NCBI GenBank assembly: GCA_030280995.1
Contig: JASXTE010000016.1
Location: 21,858,001-21,922,000, forward strand
Direction of reading: 5' to 3'
Origin: Hemileia vastatrix
Lineage: Eukaryota; Basidiomycota; Pucciniomycetes; Pucciniales; Zaghouaniaceae
DNA length: 64,000 bases
Of the stretch, positions 30,609 to 43,378 are shown one piece after another. The notes under the pieces are model-generated. The model was not told the DNA's origin. It searched no databases and saw nothing but the letters and a program-made list of their open reading frames with translations. The translations under genes were made by a program, and so were the position numbers. Positions within the stretch are counted from its first letter, which is position 1. Every line of letters starts with the position of its first letter.

Positions 30609-32482
30609 TTAAGTCGTCTGGTCCATATTTGTTTTGAATATTGAAAGTATTCTTATCTTGTTCCTCTATTTTTCTATTTAGCATGCAATCTCCTAATTTA
30701 AGAGAAATTAAGAGAAAAATAGTTGAGGCTTTGTATGATGGATTATATTCTTTAGTAGTTGTTAGCCTTTTTTTCATAGATGGGAAAGTATCCATGGTTG
30801 ATTGTATAACTGCTTTTCTTCATCCCAAAATAACCATCCCTTACCACCTTCCACTTAACCCATTACTTTTCATTCTTTTGCCCTTTAATTTAGTTTCTGT
30901 CTTACTTAATGTATGTGAACAAATGCCTTTTTTCTGAAAGCTCTAATGTAGTCTAATCGTGGTTTAAATCCAAATAGCAATTGCTAAGGCTTCAGTGTAT
31001 TTTTAATCTTATTTGGGAGCTTTTTATGTAGGAAAATTTCCATAGGAACACAGAACCCTAGAAGAGCTCATCAAGACCACTATCAAATAGAAGTAAATGC
31101 CCTATATCAGCTATTTTTCTGTTCAGATGCTTGAATATTCTATTTTTTTCATGGTGGTATGGTGTTTCATGCTCCCAGGAAATGCCAAACTTTGTTAAAT
31201 ATGATTGTAATTTTTAATTAATATATTTGCTACAATTATCAGATTGAAGGATTTTGATTTGGTTAACAGTTAAGCATTCCATTTTGACTTGGTACCTGGG
31301 ATTTTTTGGAAAGTAATTCACATACAGTATAGCTTGTTGAAATGTCTCTGAATGTAACAAAATATAGTGCACCCTTGAATTTCAGCATTTCAAAAAGGCC
31401 CAATAAAATATGAGACAATTATATCAAGTGGTTCAGGGGCTTTTTCAGTGCTTGTCAGTGTGGAAGATTTAATGCTCTTTGATATTCAACATTGGTCACA
31501 ATCAATGTCTTGAGGAGTCAATCTCTTGGGTAATCCCAGTTCTGCTTTGTGAATTAATAGTCTCCTAATGACACTCATGCTTGCATCTCCTAAAAACCTG
31601 TTTCAGTGCATAAGAACAGGATTTTTCTTACTCATTTTCTTATAAATAGGACTACATTGTGGATCAAATAAGATAGGCACCTGTGAACATGAAACAATCC
31701 TATACACAGGAGCAATTGAGGTTGTGTTACATGCAGGTAATACATATTCACTAACAAAATCAATTTTCTAAGAATTTTTATTTGTAAAAACTCCACTAAT
31801 TAAGATATTCTCATTTTTTTAATATATTTAAACTTTTATCCAAATTAAATTCTGCTCTAGCACCTGGCCTTATTAATGAGACAGCTGAAATTAGACTACC
31901 AGTAGCAGTTGGACAATAAAATATCCTCCTTATCAAAATGTCACCATGTAATCCTCTTACTGTGATGGCTCCTATACCAGTTAAGTAATTGGGATCTAAG
32001 TTTTTTGTTGCAAAAGTTGAAGTAATTGGATAATTTAATGTTGTGAGCCATAGAAACAGAGTTTATTGCCACTCACATTCCCTGTTTCCCCAGTATCAAT
32101 GAAAGATTTTGCCCCCTCTGATTTCCAATTTTTGTTTCCAAATTTGTTGCACTAGGGAATGGTGTTTTATTGCTAGGCTATTTGAGCTCATTGATTTCAA
32201 TAAAATGGTATTTGTATTCTGGGTATACAGGTTGATAACTATCTGTTTGTGGCTTAACATGATCTAACTTTTTTTTGTTGAACATTGACATTGTGTGTTG
32301 CAGTACAGGTTGATGCTTGTGGTACCTTGCTGATTATGTTTCAAATTCTTGTTGTGTGCCCTTTGGATATTGAGCAAATGATATTTCCAGTTTCATTCCT
32401 TTCTGAAATTAAGATAACGTCCATCTTTGTAATTTTTTAATGCATCATTCAATGATATGGCTTATTCAATTTCAGGGTCAAT

Positions 32483-32585
32483 CACCAAGCAATATGGGGG
32501 GGGCGGAATTTCTAGCAAGTCTGCAACCTTGAACCACAATTCCTATCAAATTGAACACACATTGAGGTTAAGATGAAACACTAAG
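32483..32585 (+). mobile_element. MITE, CACCACACAAT family, truncated copy 3
   Basis: CACCAAGCAATATGGGGGGG, then TTTCTAGCAAGTCTGCAACC and a GAACACACATTGAG block match one end of the other two copies. The other end is absent. It borders the gag end of the copia relic. Confidence 0.75.
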
Positions 32586-33329
32586 TGAGAAAGGGTGAAA
32601 TTATATTCAACTTTCTATGAATCTAACATGCTTTTTATTGAAACATAAATGATAATTTTGTGCAAAAAGTTCAAAAAATTAGAAACACAATTATTTAAAG
32701 GTATTTTGAAATCACTAAACCCTACAACCAAGTCAAGCATAAAAATATATAATATTAATTTTTTTTTTTTGAATTTAAGGTAAAAAATCCCCAATTTAGA
32801 ATGAATCAAATTTGATTTTAAATTTTCACATATTTTTACATAAATATTAATACATAAAGAGATGATTAGATCATGTGAGAAATGATTCAAGAAATAATAT
32901 TTTTTGAATTGATTTTATTAAGCAAATTTCTCTTCATAAAATTTTCAATTAAAAAACTTCAATTAAAATGACAAGACCATATTATCTTAATTCTTATCAA
33001 TCTTTGACGTATCTGAAGAGAGTAAAATACTTATCAAAATGAAGTGAAGTATCATCTGGCTGTACAATTAAACTCTAAAATTAATATATATGCTATTTTC
33101 CAACCAGTAGGTGAAGAAATATGTTAATATTGGTATTTTTTAAAAATATTAGCCTTTCATCTTCAAAACTTAAGAAAAGAGAGGCATAAATTTTTATTTT
33201 AATAATATTCATTACAAAAAAATTAATGTGCCTGATTTCTACTGGTTTGTTTGGGTTGAGTCAATCACCTTCTCTATATCCATAAAATATTTTTGATGTG
33301 TCATTATTTCATTATTTATTATAATTATA
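32586..33329. other. AT-rich, no gene recognised
   Basis: A minus-strand frame at 32615-32890 gives a 91-residue lysine/isoleucine-rich peptide with no family I recognise and no conservation evidence. The composition suggests chance openness. Confidence 0.5.
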
Positions 33330-33985
33330 TTCCTTCCCTCATTTTCCCTCTCCTCCCTTGTTCATGAAAATTTATCCCATATAATTTCCCCTCTTAAATA
33401 TTGGTTCTTTCCTATCATCCTAGAATTTTTACATTTGCTTGACCCCTTTTCACTTTTATTAAACCCTCTCTGGCCCTCCTAACCCCTTTCAAGTTCTCCC
33501 CATTGTATTTGCTTTTCTTGGAACCTCTCTCCCTTCTTTGACTCATACAAAACAAGAGAAGTTGGGTGGAAATGGAAGCGAAAGAGGGGAGAGGGGTGGT
33601 TAGTTTAGTAAAGTGTGAGGGAAGGGAGATAAAATAGAGGGTTGGAGGGCAAAGCAAAGGGGGTGGAGATGAAATTATTATTGGATTTGAAGTGGTGGGA
33701 TGAGTTTTTGAGGGTGGAGGAAGGAATGGTGAGTGTTGTGTAGTTTATTGAAGGGGGTTGTAAGGGGTGATGAGCTCTTGGAAGGGTAGAGAAGCCAAAA
33801 AAAAGTGTTGGTTAGTGAGTTAAAGGGAAAAAGAGATGACAAAAAAATGAAAGAAGGTAGCAAAAGTAGTGTGAAAGGGTGAAAAGGAAATAAGAGTTGT
33901 AAGCATGAGGGTGAAAATATGACAAATTTATGGGGAAAAGTGTAAAAGGAGTATGAAAATAGAGAAGGTGAACATTATTTTTCAG
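33330..33985. repeat. Strand-asymmetric CT-rich then GA-rich block
   Basis: From 33330 to about 33545 the plus strand is pyrimidine-rich (CTCCTCCC, CCCCTTTT, CCCTCTCTGGCCCTCC). From 33550 to 33985 it is purine-rich (GAGAAGTTGGGTGGAAATGG, GAGGGAAGGGAGATAAAATA). The arms are only loosely complementary, unlike 27125-27610. The several open frames here follow from the biased composition. Confidence 0.6.
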
Positions 33986-34086
33986 CTGAAAACCAGCATC
34001 CACATTTATAGATTAGCGCTGGCTACTGAACCACATGTATTTCACTAAGATGAAAACTTTTTTATTGACTTAACTTTCTGTGCAGG
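33986..34086. other. Short unique flank
   Basis: Flank left of the family D LTR; no feature seen. Confidence 0.4.
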
Positions 34087-35189
34087 TGTGGTCTTCAAGC
34101 ATTGGTGGAGCCCTTTGTTGGTCTATTTGGCGTTGTTTTGATATGTCTTAAATGGCATTGTTTAATAATTGCTTGTTTTTCTGGATTTATTCAGAAAATA
34201 TTGGGACTGCAGGGATGTGGGTAATACCATTAGAGAGCCCTGGTTTTTTCTCTATATTTTATGTCTTGATGACATTTTTCAGATTTTAAGTATTAAAGGG
34301 ATTATTTCTCATTTTTCATTTAAAAAGATAGCTGTTTAATTTTGTTTTTTGTGTTTTACGGGCTAATCTTAAGTCTTAGGGTTAAGTGCTTAGTACTATT
34401 AGAATGGGCTAATTTTTCTCTACATTTCATGTCTCAATGTTGCTATAGCCTAATTATGTGTTTTAAAGGTTTTAGTAGTCGTAGTAGATTTTTCTAAGTA
34501 TTTTGGGTATTTTTGGTGGGTTTTGGTGGTTTTCTGGCTTCAGGGTGGTATGGCTGTCTCAGGAGGGCCTCCCAACGTTGGGAAGACTGCCCGCCTCAGT
34601 GCTAGAAGGCTGGGAAGCGTTTCTAGAGGGGTTTTATGCAATTTGGTGCTCAGAAACGCCAAATTCGTTGGTGTGCATGGGCTTTTAGATAGCGGTCTGT
34701 GTGTATATAATGAATAAGACAGTTTGGGGCAACTTTAATTATAATGCAACCATCCGGAGGTGATATCATTGTTCCTCACTCAGTTTTCACTGTTTTTTGG
34801 CCACAATTGGCTGTGTTTGTTGCAAGGTGAGTTCTTCATTTAACTTAACTTGGAAACAGGTTTCTCTGATATAGTCTTAAAAGCTATATCAAGTATTATT
34901 GCTGTCTCTGGTCTTGATTTGCAACCTAAATCAAGTATTATTGCTTTCTCTGGTGTGGAAATTGGTCTAAATTTCAGTCCTTTGGTTTGGTAGTCTGTCT
35001 GGAGACTACTTTCTTGGCTGAACAGGCAGTCAAGTGTGTTGGAAAAAAGGCTTTGGAAACAGGAACCAATTTACTGTGGCAGAGAAATCTCTCTTTATTT
35101 TTCTAAAGGGACAGGGGGGTTTTCTCTCTGGGGTTTTACTCCAACTCCCTTGTTCAAGGCCTATAGCAAGTACTATAGGATTGTCTACA
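34087..35189 (+). mobile_element. Solo LTR-like repeat, family D, second copy
   Basis: 1103 bp, beginning TGTGGTCTTCAAG and ending GTCTACA, collinear with 5235-6327. The GC-rich block is present but eroded (GTGGTATGGCTGTCTCAGGA, CTGCCCGCCTCAGTGC), with several CG dinucleotides of the other copy now TG or CA. The flanks CAGG and CCGG are nearly a 4-bp duplication. Confidence 0.65.
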
Positions 35190-35236
35190 CCGGTTATAGT
35201 AAAGCTAAAATTTAACTAATAGTCTTAAACTATAAT

Positions 35237-36507
35237 TATCAGCCAAATTGTCTAGAAGGAGGAGAATAGAAAGAGAAGAGGAAGAGGAAGGAGAAGAAGG
35301 AAAAATTTAAAGATAAAAGAAAAGAAGGGAGAAAAGGACTAAAAGATAAAGTGACAAGGAGATGATGGGTTTTATAGAACTAATGACGATGGGAAAACTG
35401 AATTACAACAGTAAGTATTTTATATTCTCTCTACTTTAATATCAATTACTAATGATTAAAAATCTTAAATCCACCTTTTTAACTTATTTAATATTTAAGG
35501 GGACAGCAGCGCCACAACAAATAATAAAAAAATAATATAGTATTCAAATATTGTAAGTAATGTAAGTGATGGGATGAAGGGGATTACCCAAGACCTTTTT
35601 ATGCAAATGGGGTCCTCTGAAGCACCACTAAATTGTATATACAAAGTGATAATAAAGTGAAACAAGAAAATAAAAGAATATAAGTGAAACCTGGATATTG
35701 AGAGAAAAATATGAAACAAGTAAGTAAACCCATGAGTAAGAAACAAATCTTCCCATTCTATATTCCTAAACCAGTAAATTAAAAAAGTGAGTAACTACAC
35801 AAGTTTTTAACATGGGAAACTGTGAGTAATATCTCCAAAACAGGTGTTACAATGAGTTTTTCAAGTGTTTTTAATTTAACCAATAAAATCATGCCATTTT
35901 GATGTAAACATTTATGTACACAATTCAATCCTAAAAAAGAAATAAGTAATTTTTTTAACTATTTTATTAGAGCAATAACTAATTTAAGTGAAAACAAGTA
36001 ACTAGTTTAATGAATTACAAATTTAAAATAGGTATTTTTATATTTTTTATTAAGTAAGTATTTTAACTTGTTTAATAGCTTTTTCTGACAAAATTAAGGG
36101 TAAAAAAGTGCCCAATATTTATGGATTATAACATATGAAAAGTTTTATTTAATATATAAATTTTATTAATTAAGTTTTAACTACAATATAATTCAATTTC
36201 ACAATTGTAATTATAATATATGTTTATCATTAATTAACCATTAATTTATGAATATTAAATACATAAAAATAGGCCATGATTTATAGAATATAATATTTAT
36301 CATGTTTTATGTAAGTGTATAAATAATTTATTTAATAATAGATTAATATAATAATTATTTTAATTATTTTTGATAAAATACTTATATAATTTTATTATGC
36401 AATAAAATATTAGTTTGAATACATAAAATACATAAATTTATTTGCTCTTATGGTTCTAATAAAATATTATAACATTTTACTGGGCTCCTGGGACAGCCTG
36501 GCTGACA
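35237..36507 (-). mobile_element. Solo LTR, gypsy family A, TSD ATAAT
   Basis: This 1271-bp block begins TATCAGCCAAATTGTCTAGA (TG lost) and ends GGCTGACA, flanked by ATAAT at 35232-35236 and 36508-36512. It is collinear with 2149-3384, including the GAAGGAG-rich run, GGGGACAGCAGCGCCACAAC and the GGTCCTCTGAAGC block. The next element begins only 12 bp away. Confidence 0.92.
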
Positions 36508-36519
36508 ATAATGAGTTAT

Positions 36520-37311
36520 TTTCAAGGGGTCTTAAAAGTGAAGAAGTTTTTTCAAGGAGGTCCAATGGTGGTAACAACGGGATTAAAGGGATTCAAACTT
36601 GGGTACGTATTTCCTTATCTTATAGATTATTTACTCAATATAAAGAGGTAAAAATTTGGGTTAGAATTACGTGAATGTAAATACTAAGGCAATAATAGAT
36701 AGTAATAAAGGGATTTTAAATAGTTGTAATAAAATAAGTAAGTAATGAATGAATAAAAGACAACCAAAAGAGAGGCCTTATATAGGCAAAGGAGGGACAA
36801 AGCACGGCAATGAAATTCTAAAAACAGTAGTATGAGAGAGAGAGAAAAAGAATATTCAAGAAGGAGTATTTTCAAATAATAAAGTAGTTCTAAAAAGAAG
36901 GTGTCAAAAAGATGTATTTAAAGATGTATTTACAGAGTATGTCAGAAATACATAAATTTATTTGATATTTACTGTAGAAGTCAATTCTAAATAAGAAATT
37001 TGAATTTTTTGTACATATTTTATTTTTATTTGAATATTAAAGTTTTATTTTAATTTAAAATCTATTTTTTAAAATAAAATTTTATTTCTTCCAACCTGTC
37101 AATGAGCATGGTGTTAGAGGATAAAAATATAAGGGACATTTTATATTTAATTTAATTATTCATTTAATTATAAAATTCTGTAATTAGTTAATTTATTATA
37201 GGTAACTTTAGTGTAACTAATTTATAATTAAAGAATTAAAATAATGAGGCGTGGCTTCATCCAGTAAATAATTAATTATTTTACTGGGTAAGTCTAGCAG
37301 CCTGGATGAAA
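36520..37311 (-). repeat. 3' LTR of gypsy B
   Basis: 792 bp. The expected ends TGTC...GACA are eroded (TTTCAAGG at 36520, GATGAAA at 37305-37311). It carries the TATA motif CCTTATATA (36776-36784, reverse) and the block AACTTGGGTACGTATTTCC also found in the 5' LTR. The adjoining CTCCCTCACTCT is the reversed polypurine tract. Confidence 0.92.
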
Positions 37312-37342
37312 CTCCCTCACTCTAAAAAACAATAAAAAAATG

Positions 37343-40300
37343 CTATGATTTTTTCTTTTTATATTTCTTTAGCAGAGTAGGAAGTTTAGATATTTCCTTC
37401 CCAGGTATCCAAGAATCATATTCAGAAGATTTATTCTTGAATCTCAATAAGTATTCTGTACCCTTTTCAGCAGTAACTATTCTGTCATTTAGAATCTTAT
37501 CAATTTTTGCTGTCTCAGTGATTTCATTAGGGGTCTTTTTTGGTCTTCCCCTCCTTTTGGGAAATAAATCACTATTGGATGTGTAAGGCTTCAAAAGAGA
37601 TATTGGAAAAACAGGATGTTTTCTGTCATATGGAAAATACAAAATAACTTCAACTGCATTATCACCAACCATTCTTCTTACAACAAATGGACCAACAAAT
37701 GGGCCTTTCAATTTGTTATTACCTTGTAAATTGAAGTAGACTGTAGAAACAACACCTCATCACCCTTTTTAAAAGTGTATTCTTTATGGGATTTGTCCCA
37801 TCTCTTCTTCTCGTATTCAAATGATTTTTCGATACATTTTTGAGCATGACTTCTGCAAAGTTGTTGCATTTGAAGAAAAGATTTTACACCAGGATGTAAA
37901 TCCAATTTAGGTATTTTATTATTGAAAATTTGGGCAGGAGTATTTGGAACAAATTCAAGCCAGAGCTCAAAAGGCTTTCTTTGAGTAACAGAATGAACAG
38001 TGCTATTATAAGCGAATTCCAACCCAGGCAGTAAGGTAACCCAATCATGAGTGAATCTGTCATTGTCTTTATACTCAAGGCCAAAGGCACAGTACCTTCT
38101 TATCATGTCCTCTAGAGTCTGAATCATTCTTTCAGATAATCCATCATTCTGAGGGTGATGGGCAGTAGATAGTTTCAGATCACAACCACAAAGATCCATC
38201 AGAGACATCCAAAATTCAGAAGTAAATTTAGGGTCTCTGTCAGAGATTATGGCTTTAGGAGAACCAGCAGTATTAAACATATGAGACCACCATAAGAAAG
38301 CTAATTCCTTAGTGGAAACGTCCTTGTGAGTAGGGATAAATTTACACATTTTGGTGAATCTGTCCACAATAACCCAACAAGAGTTATAACTGTCTTTTCC
38401 AGAAATAGGTAATCCTGTTACAAAATCCATGTTTATTATCTGCCATGGTTCATCAGGAGTTAAATATTTTGCATTAATTCAGCTCTCTTACCAGTAAATC
38501 TTTTTGATTTTTGGAAAGAATCACAAGATTCAACATATAATTTGGTGTCTTCAGGCATATTAACCCACCAAGCAGTGTTTTTAATTCTGATCATTTTTTT
38601 TTCAAGATCAAAATGTTTAGCTAATATTTCATCATGAAAAATTTTCAAGATGATTTCTTTCATAGAAGGAGGAATAACAATGACATTACTCAACTTTCTT
38701 CTATAATATAGATATCCTTCATAAATTAAAAATTTACCTTTCTACAAAGCCTTCTGGTACTTTGTTGTAAGGGTTTTAATCAATGCTTGTATTGAAGCAT
38801 TCTTTGGATCATTTAATATGGTGCATAATTTTTACAAGTCAGTGTCCTTATCATATGAATCCATAATAAGCTGTAATAGTTCTTCCTCCATATCAACCAC
38901 ATATATCCCATGAATATGAATAATTTCATCCTCAGGATCATAAGCAGGATTAGAGTCATCATTTGGTAAAAGTAACCTTGATAACATATCCACATTTGAG
39001 TGAACAATACCAGTCCTATGAATAATTGACATTCTCCCTCTGTATTCCTGAACAGCTAACTGCCATCTGAACATATGTCTGTTAGGTGTTTTCAAGTTTA
39101 AAAGGGATTTAACTGCACTGCAGTCAGTGACAAGTTCAAATTTCTGGTCATCTAGGTAATAATGTAGCTTTTCTAGGGCCCACACTACGGCTAAAAATTC
39201 AAGCTGAGTGGCACCATATTTCAATTGAATATTTCTCAAGGTTCTTGAAATATAACAAATTACTACTTCTGATACTTTATCATTCATCACTTGTTTTTGA
39301 TGGAGGGCAGCACCAAGACCAATAAAAGTGGCATCAGTGTACAAAACAAATGGTTGATTAAAGTCAGGTAAAGCAAGAATTGGTGCTGACATTAAAAAGT
39401 GTTTCATAGAGTCAAAAGGTCGCTGTAATTCACTATTCCAGACAAAAGCAACATCCTTTCTAGTCAGTTGGGTAAGGGGTAAAGCTATGACTTGGTAATT
39501 TTTAATATACTGTCTATAGTGTCCACACATTCCCAGAAAACTCTGGAGCTCTCTAACCATTGTAGGAGCCTTCACCTGCTGTATGGCTGCCACTTTATTT
39601 TGGTCAACACATATCTGTAACCCTGAAACAAAATTAACCAGCACTTTTAAGGAATGAAAACCAAATTTACATTTCTTCAAAGCAAGTCTCATATTTATTT
39701 CATCCATTTTGTGGAACACTTTACACAGGTGGCTGAGATGGTCTCAAATGTTTTTGAGAATATAATGATGTCATCAATATAAACCATCAGCCATCCCTCA
39801 ATTATCTCTTGATGGAATGTGTTATCCATAACTTTTTGAAAAACTGGAGGGGCATTTTTAGGGCCAAATGGCATCCTAACATACTTATAAATACCCATAT
39901 GAGTAGCAATAATCAGAAAATTCTGGGAATTTTTCTCAACAGGTACCTGGTAATATCCCTTGTTACTATCCAAGCAGCTTATATATTTAGAACCTTGTAA
40001 GGTAGCATGTATAGAGCTAATTCTAGGTAAAGGTTAGATATCATCAACAGTATAAGTATTTAATGCTCTGTAATCACCACATAACCTGGCTTTATCTTTC
40101 TCATAAGAAATTAGGACAGGTGAGATAACACAATATTTAGGTGTTTCAACTACCTTTTCAATAATATTCATTTTCAAAAGGGTAGAGATATTATCCTCAA
40201 TATCTTTTCTCTTTGTGGGAGAAGCAGGGTAAGGCTTCTTCTTCAAACTAGGTGGTATGTCAGTTAATGGACAAGATAATGAAAGTTTTATTTCTTACTT

Positions 40301-42762
40301 AACTAATCCTAGTTCATGTGACCCATGAGCAAAGGTCATATGAAAAGATTTTATCAATTTAATGATGGAATCTTTATCCTCACCAGAAAGTTGTTCTCCA
40401 AAAGAAGCATTTTCAATTTCAGACATAAGAGCATGCATTTCCTTTGTAGACCTTCCTTTATATTGAATCACAGAATTAAATGTGTTCAATTCTGGTTTTA
40501 ACAATTTTTTGGGGGAGGAAATCTTAAATTTTCTCTTCCCATTTATCCCCATTGTGAAGCATTGGTTTGAAGGATCTAATTTTATGCCATATTTGGTTAA
40601 AATGTCATTTACTATAATAAACCAACTGCTTAAATTATCATTTTTCATGACAACAAAATCACAAATAGTTCTTACAAAACCATGGTTATATTCAAAAAAC
40701 ACTGTGGTTTTGTATTTACAAATGGGGGACAAAAAAGAGCCATAAAATCTCCAATTTTCAGAAATGATAGGCATCAGTTTTGATTTATAGTCTTGATCCA
40801 CTGAAGCAAGGGCTTTTTCAGATACTACACTTCCTCCAGCTCCAGAATCCAGAGCAACTTCAATGCTGGTTACATTGATCAAGACTGGTGCTTTGAGAGG
40901 AGCAATATAAATTGAGCTATCCTCAATATTCCTTATGATCTCAGCATCCTCAACTGTAAATAGATCATTATTATCAATATCAATAGTATATAAATAATGA
41001 ATATCTTCTTCCAGAATCAAGATTTCTTGTTGAGATTCAAATGAAATATTGCTGGCAAAATCACTTGAAGTATCATCCAGTGCTATTGTGTCATCAGAAT
41101 GCTCCTCAGTTTGTTCAACAAGATTAATACTCTTGTCACAAACATGGCCTTTCTGCCAAGACTTGTTGCACTTGAAGCAAGTGTTTGTTGCATACTTTTT
41201 TGGTGCAAAAGGGGCAGATGGTTTACCAACCTTTTGAAGAGGTTTCTGTTGGTAAGTGGAGGATTTCTCCAAAGGGGTCCTAGGAATGAATCTTCTGGCA
41301 TCATACTTGTTGTTTAGAAGGATCTCATTGCAAGTATTAATGAAAGAAGAAGGTTCTCTGGAGAACTCAGTCCTAGCCACTATCAAGTCTCTCAAAGACA
41401 TTGGTAATTTATAAATGATCCTGTCCTTCCATAACTCAAACTCCATATTTGGGTCCATTGCCCTCAAGATTCTTACAAGTTTCATTAAGAACTCAATAGG
41501 TTTATCAGTATAAGAGCTATATCTAGTTTCATCATACTGCCTTTGTTGAGCCATCCTAAACATGGAGCCACCAAATTGTGCTTTAATCAATTTTTTCCAA
41601 TCTTCCCATGAGTAGTCATTCCTATCCAGGAGAACAGATTCATACCACATTAGGGCTACATTTGTAAGCAAAGAAATTAACTTAGACACAAATTCCTCAT
41701 CTGGGAGTTTGTAAGAATTTCTTAAGTTATCAATTCTGCAAATGAATTGCTGCCAATCAGAAGAAGAATCACCATCAAATGTTGGGTACTGGTCAAGTTT
41801 TGGCCAATTCTTTTGATTTTGAGGAGCCTCCTTACTATTAGCTTGTTTCTGAGTAAGAAGCAGCTATAACTTCTTCAATTGTTCAGTAATATCATTGTTT
41901 AATCCTTCTGTTGAAGATCCTGGTGCATCATCAATTTTTGATGGAAACTCAGTGGTATCAACAGGCATTTCTGAATCTAATTTTACTTTAGATGAACTAG
42001 CAACAGGTAAACTTGGAGCATCCTGTACCATATGTTCCTACAAAGAAGTTTCAGAATATTTTTGATCATTAAACAATGAATTCAATTTTTGTTCAATGGT
42101 TTTTAGTCTGGTTTTCACCCTTGGAAGACTAGATAAACTCTCATTGATTGTTGCAAAAGATAACTGGGTTTTATTTTGAAAATATGAATAATGATCACTC
42201 AATCTTTTCAGGTTCATCTTATCTACCTCTAGCTCCAGGCAACAGGCAGATACAGTATCTTGAAGTTTAGACAAATCATTTTTGATATTTTGCCATAAAG
42301 CAACTTCCTTTCATGATTTGCTTTCTAATGAAACAAATCATCAGAAACTCTCCGCAACTCACTCCTTAATGCTTGATAACCCTGTTCAGTTAACAAACTA
42401 TTATATTTCTGACTCAATTGCATGTTGTTCATTATATGATTTTGTTCAGCAATAATATCCCTCAAATATTCATCATTAATGTTAGCTACATCTGGAGTGT
42501 TTCTCAATAAGGAAACAGAGTAACTTTCCAGATTCTTATAAAACTCAGGCTCAAGTGTTTCATCAATAATAGCCATATCAGGATTTATCATTGAAGTAGC
42601 AATTAGAATTAAAGGATTAGATACATTTGAAATTTGAGCAATTTGTCTACTGTTCTCAGCCTCTACAGGTCTCACAGTCTCATTCCCTCTTCCAGAATCA
42701 CCTGAAGGAACTGAATCAGTTACAAGAAATGGTACTTGAGATTCAATAGAGGGGCTTACCAT
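37343..42762 (-). pseudogene. gag-pol: Gag-Pol of gypsy B, broken by stops and frameshifts
   Basis: Starts at ATG 42762-42760 (MVSPSIES), overlapping the ORF1 stop. A variable N-terminal region runs to about 41860. Gag follows (WPKLDQYPTFDGDSSSDW, LWKDRIIYKLPMSLRDLIVA), then the zinc knuckle (CFKCNKSWQKGHVC) and protease (VALDSGAGGSVVS). Reverse transcriptase (RLCGDYRALNTYTVDDI, MVYIDDIIIFSKT), RNase H (LYTDATFIGLGAAL), integrase (HFDLEKKMIRIKN, MDFVTGLPISGKDS, IISDRDPKFTSEFW, LSERMIQTLE) and chromodomain (EYLLRFKNKSSEYDSWIPG) complete it. Catalytic residues are still readable. Breaks near 42320, 42030, 41860, 40290, 39720, 38830, 38700, 38450 and 37710 prevent expression. The longest intact piece is 40295-41689 (464 residues). 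Confidence 0.95.
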
Positions 42763-43378
42763 GGCTTGGGCAAGACTTGGATTTGGTTGTTCTTTCTCCT
42801 TCTTCCTCCTTGATAGGGATGAGGAGGTGTTGGATTGAACTGATTTGTTCATGAAGGACCTGCCTGAGGTGCTTGTTGCTGTTGCTGTTGGGACAGATAA
42901 TCCCACTGGGTATTCAGCCAATCCCACTTCCACTTTGAGACTTCCACCTTTTCTTATTGCTGGGGGGCCAGTTGTGGAAGGGCTTTTGGAGGAGGAGGTT
43001 TCTTCTTCTCTTGAAGAAAAGATTCTATTTTTCTTACCTTGTCTTCTAGACAGTCTATTCTTGACCTCAGCTTGAGGTTTTCTGTCCTCAACTCTTTGAT
43101 GTGAGTAGAGAGATTTTTTACCTTCTGGTTTAAAGGCATCTTTTTTTTACTTTAAGCCTTTGGGAAGATCTTCTGGGGGGTTTATTGAAGGTTTTTGGTC
43201 CTGGGCATTTTTCTCTACCAGAATTTCCACTTCCTCCATTTCCACATCCTGATTGATTCAATGATTTATTAATTTGAGCTAATTTTGTAGTTAAAGGAGA
43301 GCTCACAGAAGTAGCCTCATCATAATCAATCAGTTCCAGTTCATCTTAACATGCAGCAGAAAAACCTTGGTCAGTCAT
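42756..43378 (-). pseudogene. ORF1 of gypsy B, two exons, eroded
   Basis: Exon 1 (43378-43307) reads MTDQGFSAAC-stop-DELELIDYDEATS. A 58-nt intron (43306-43249, GTGAG...TCAG) follows. Exon 2 begins DVEMEEVEIL and runs EDLPKGLK, stop/frameshift, MPLNQKVKNLSTHIKELRTE, KWKWDWLNTQWDYLSQ, then ends PKPW-stop at 42758-42756. The start, the intron position (exon 2 begins DVEM in both), the IKELxTEN coiled-coil stretch, the WKWD motif and the PW-stop end all match ORF1 of the intact element. Four stops are present. Function unknown. Confidence 0.8.

Larger units (their letters stand above)
29010..32470 (-). pseudogene. pol: Ty1/copia polyprotein relic
   Basis: On the minus strand, in copia order: gag-like YKDGRYLNF...NIQRAHNKN (about 32340-32450); protease SFIDTGETGNVSGNK then YCPTATGSLISAVSLI (31890-32120); gag-pre-integrase MSVIRRLLIHKAELGLPKRL with CDQC (31490-31610); integrase EPLDIIVSYFIGPF (about 31420) and C-terminal QLLFGFKPRLDYIRAFRKKA, KGWLFWDEEKQLYNQPW (30780-31010). 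Reverse transcriptase follows in two parts: WYLVPLPIDKPVICRKWVFA, LIKHKARFVAKGFTQQYKDK (30067-30280) and SYLNSPISDELYIKQPKGFE, NQAIYGIKQAGCGWWKYI (29040-29273). Most of it is interrupted by stops. The end of reverse transcriptase, RNase H and both LTRs are missing. An LTR and a MITE have inserted in it. Confidence 0.85.

Noticed and set aside
33415..34003. Several overlapping minus-strand open frames
   Set aside because: They follow from the purine-rich plus strand (few stops on the complement) and have no motif or conservation.
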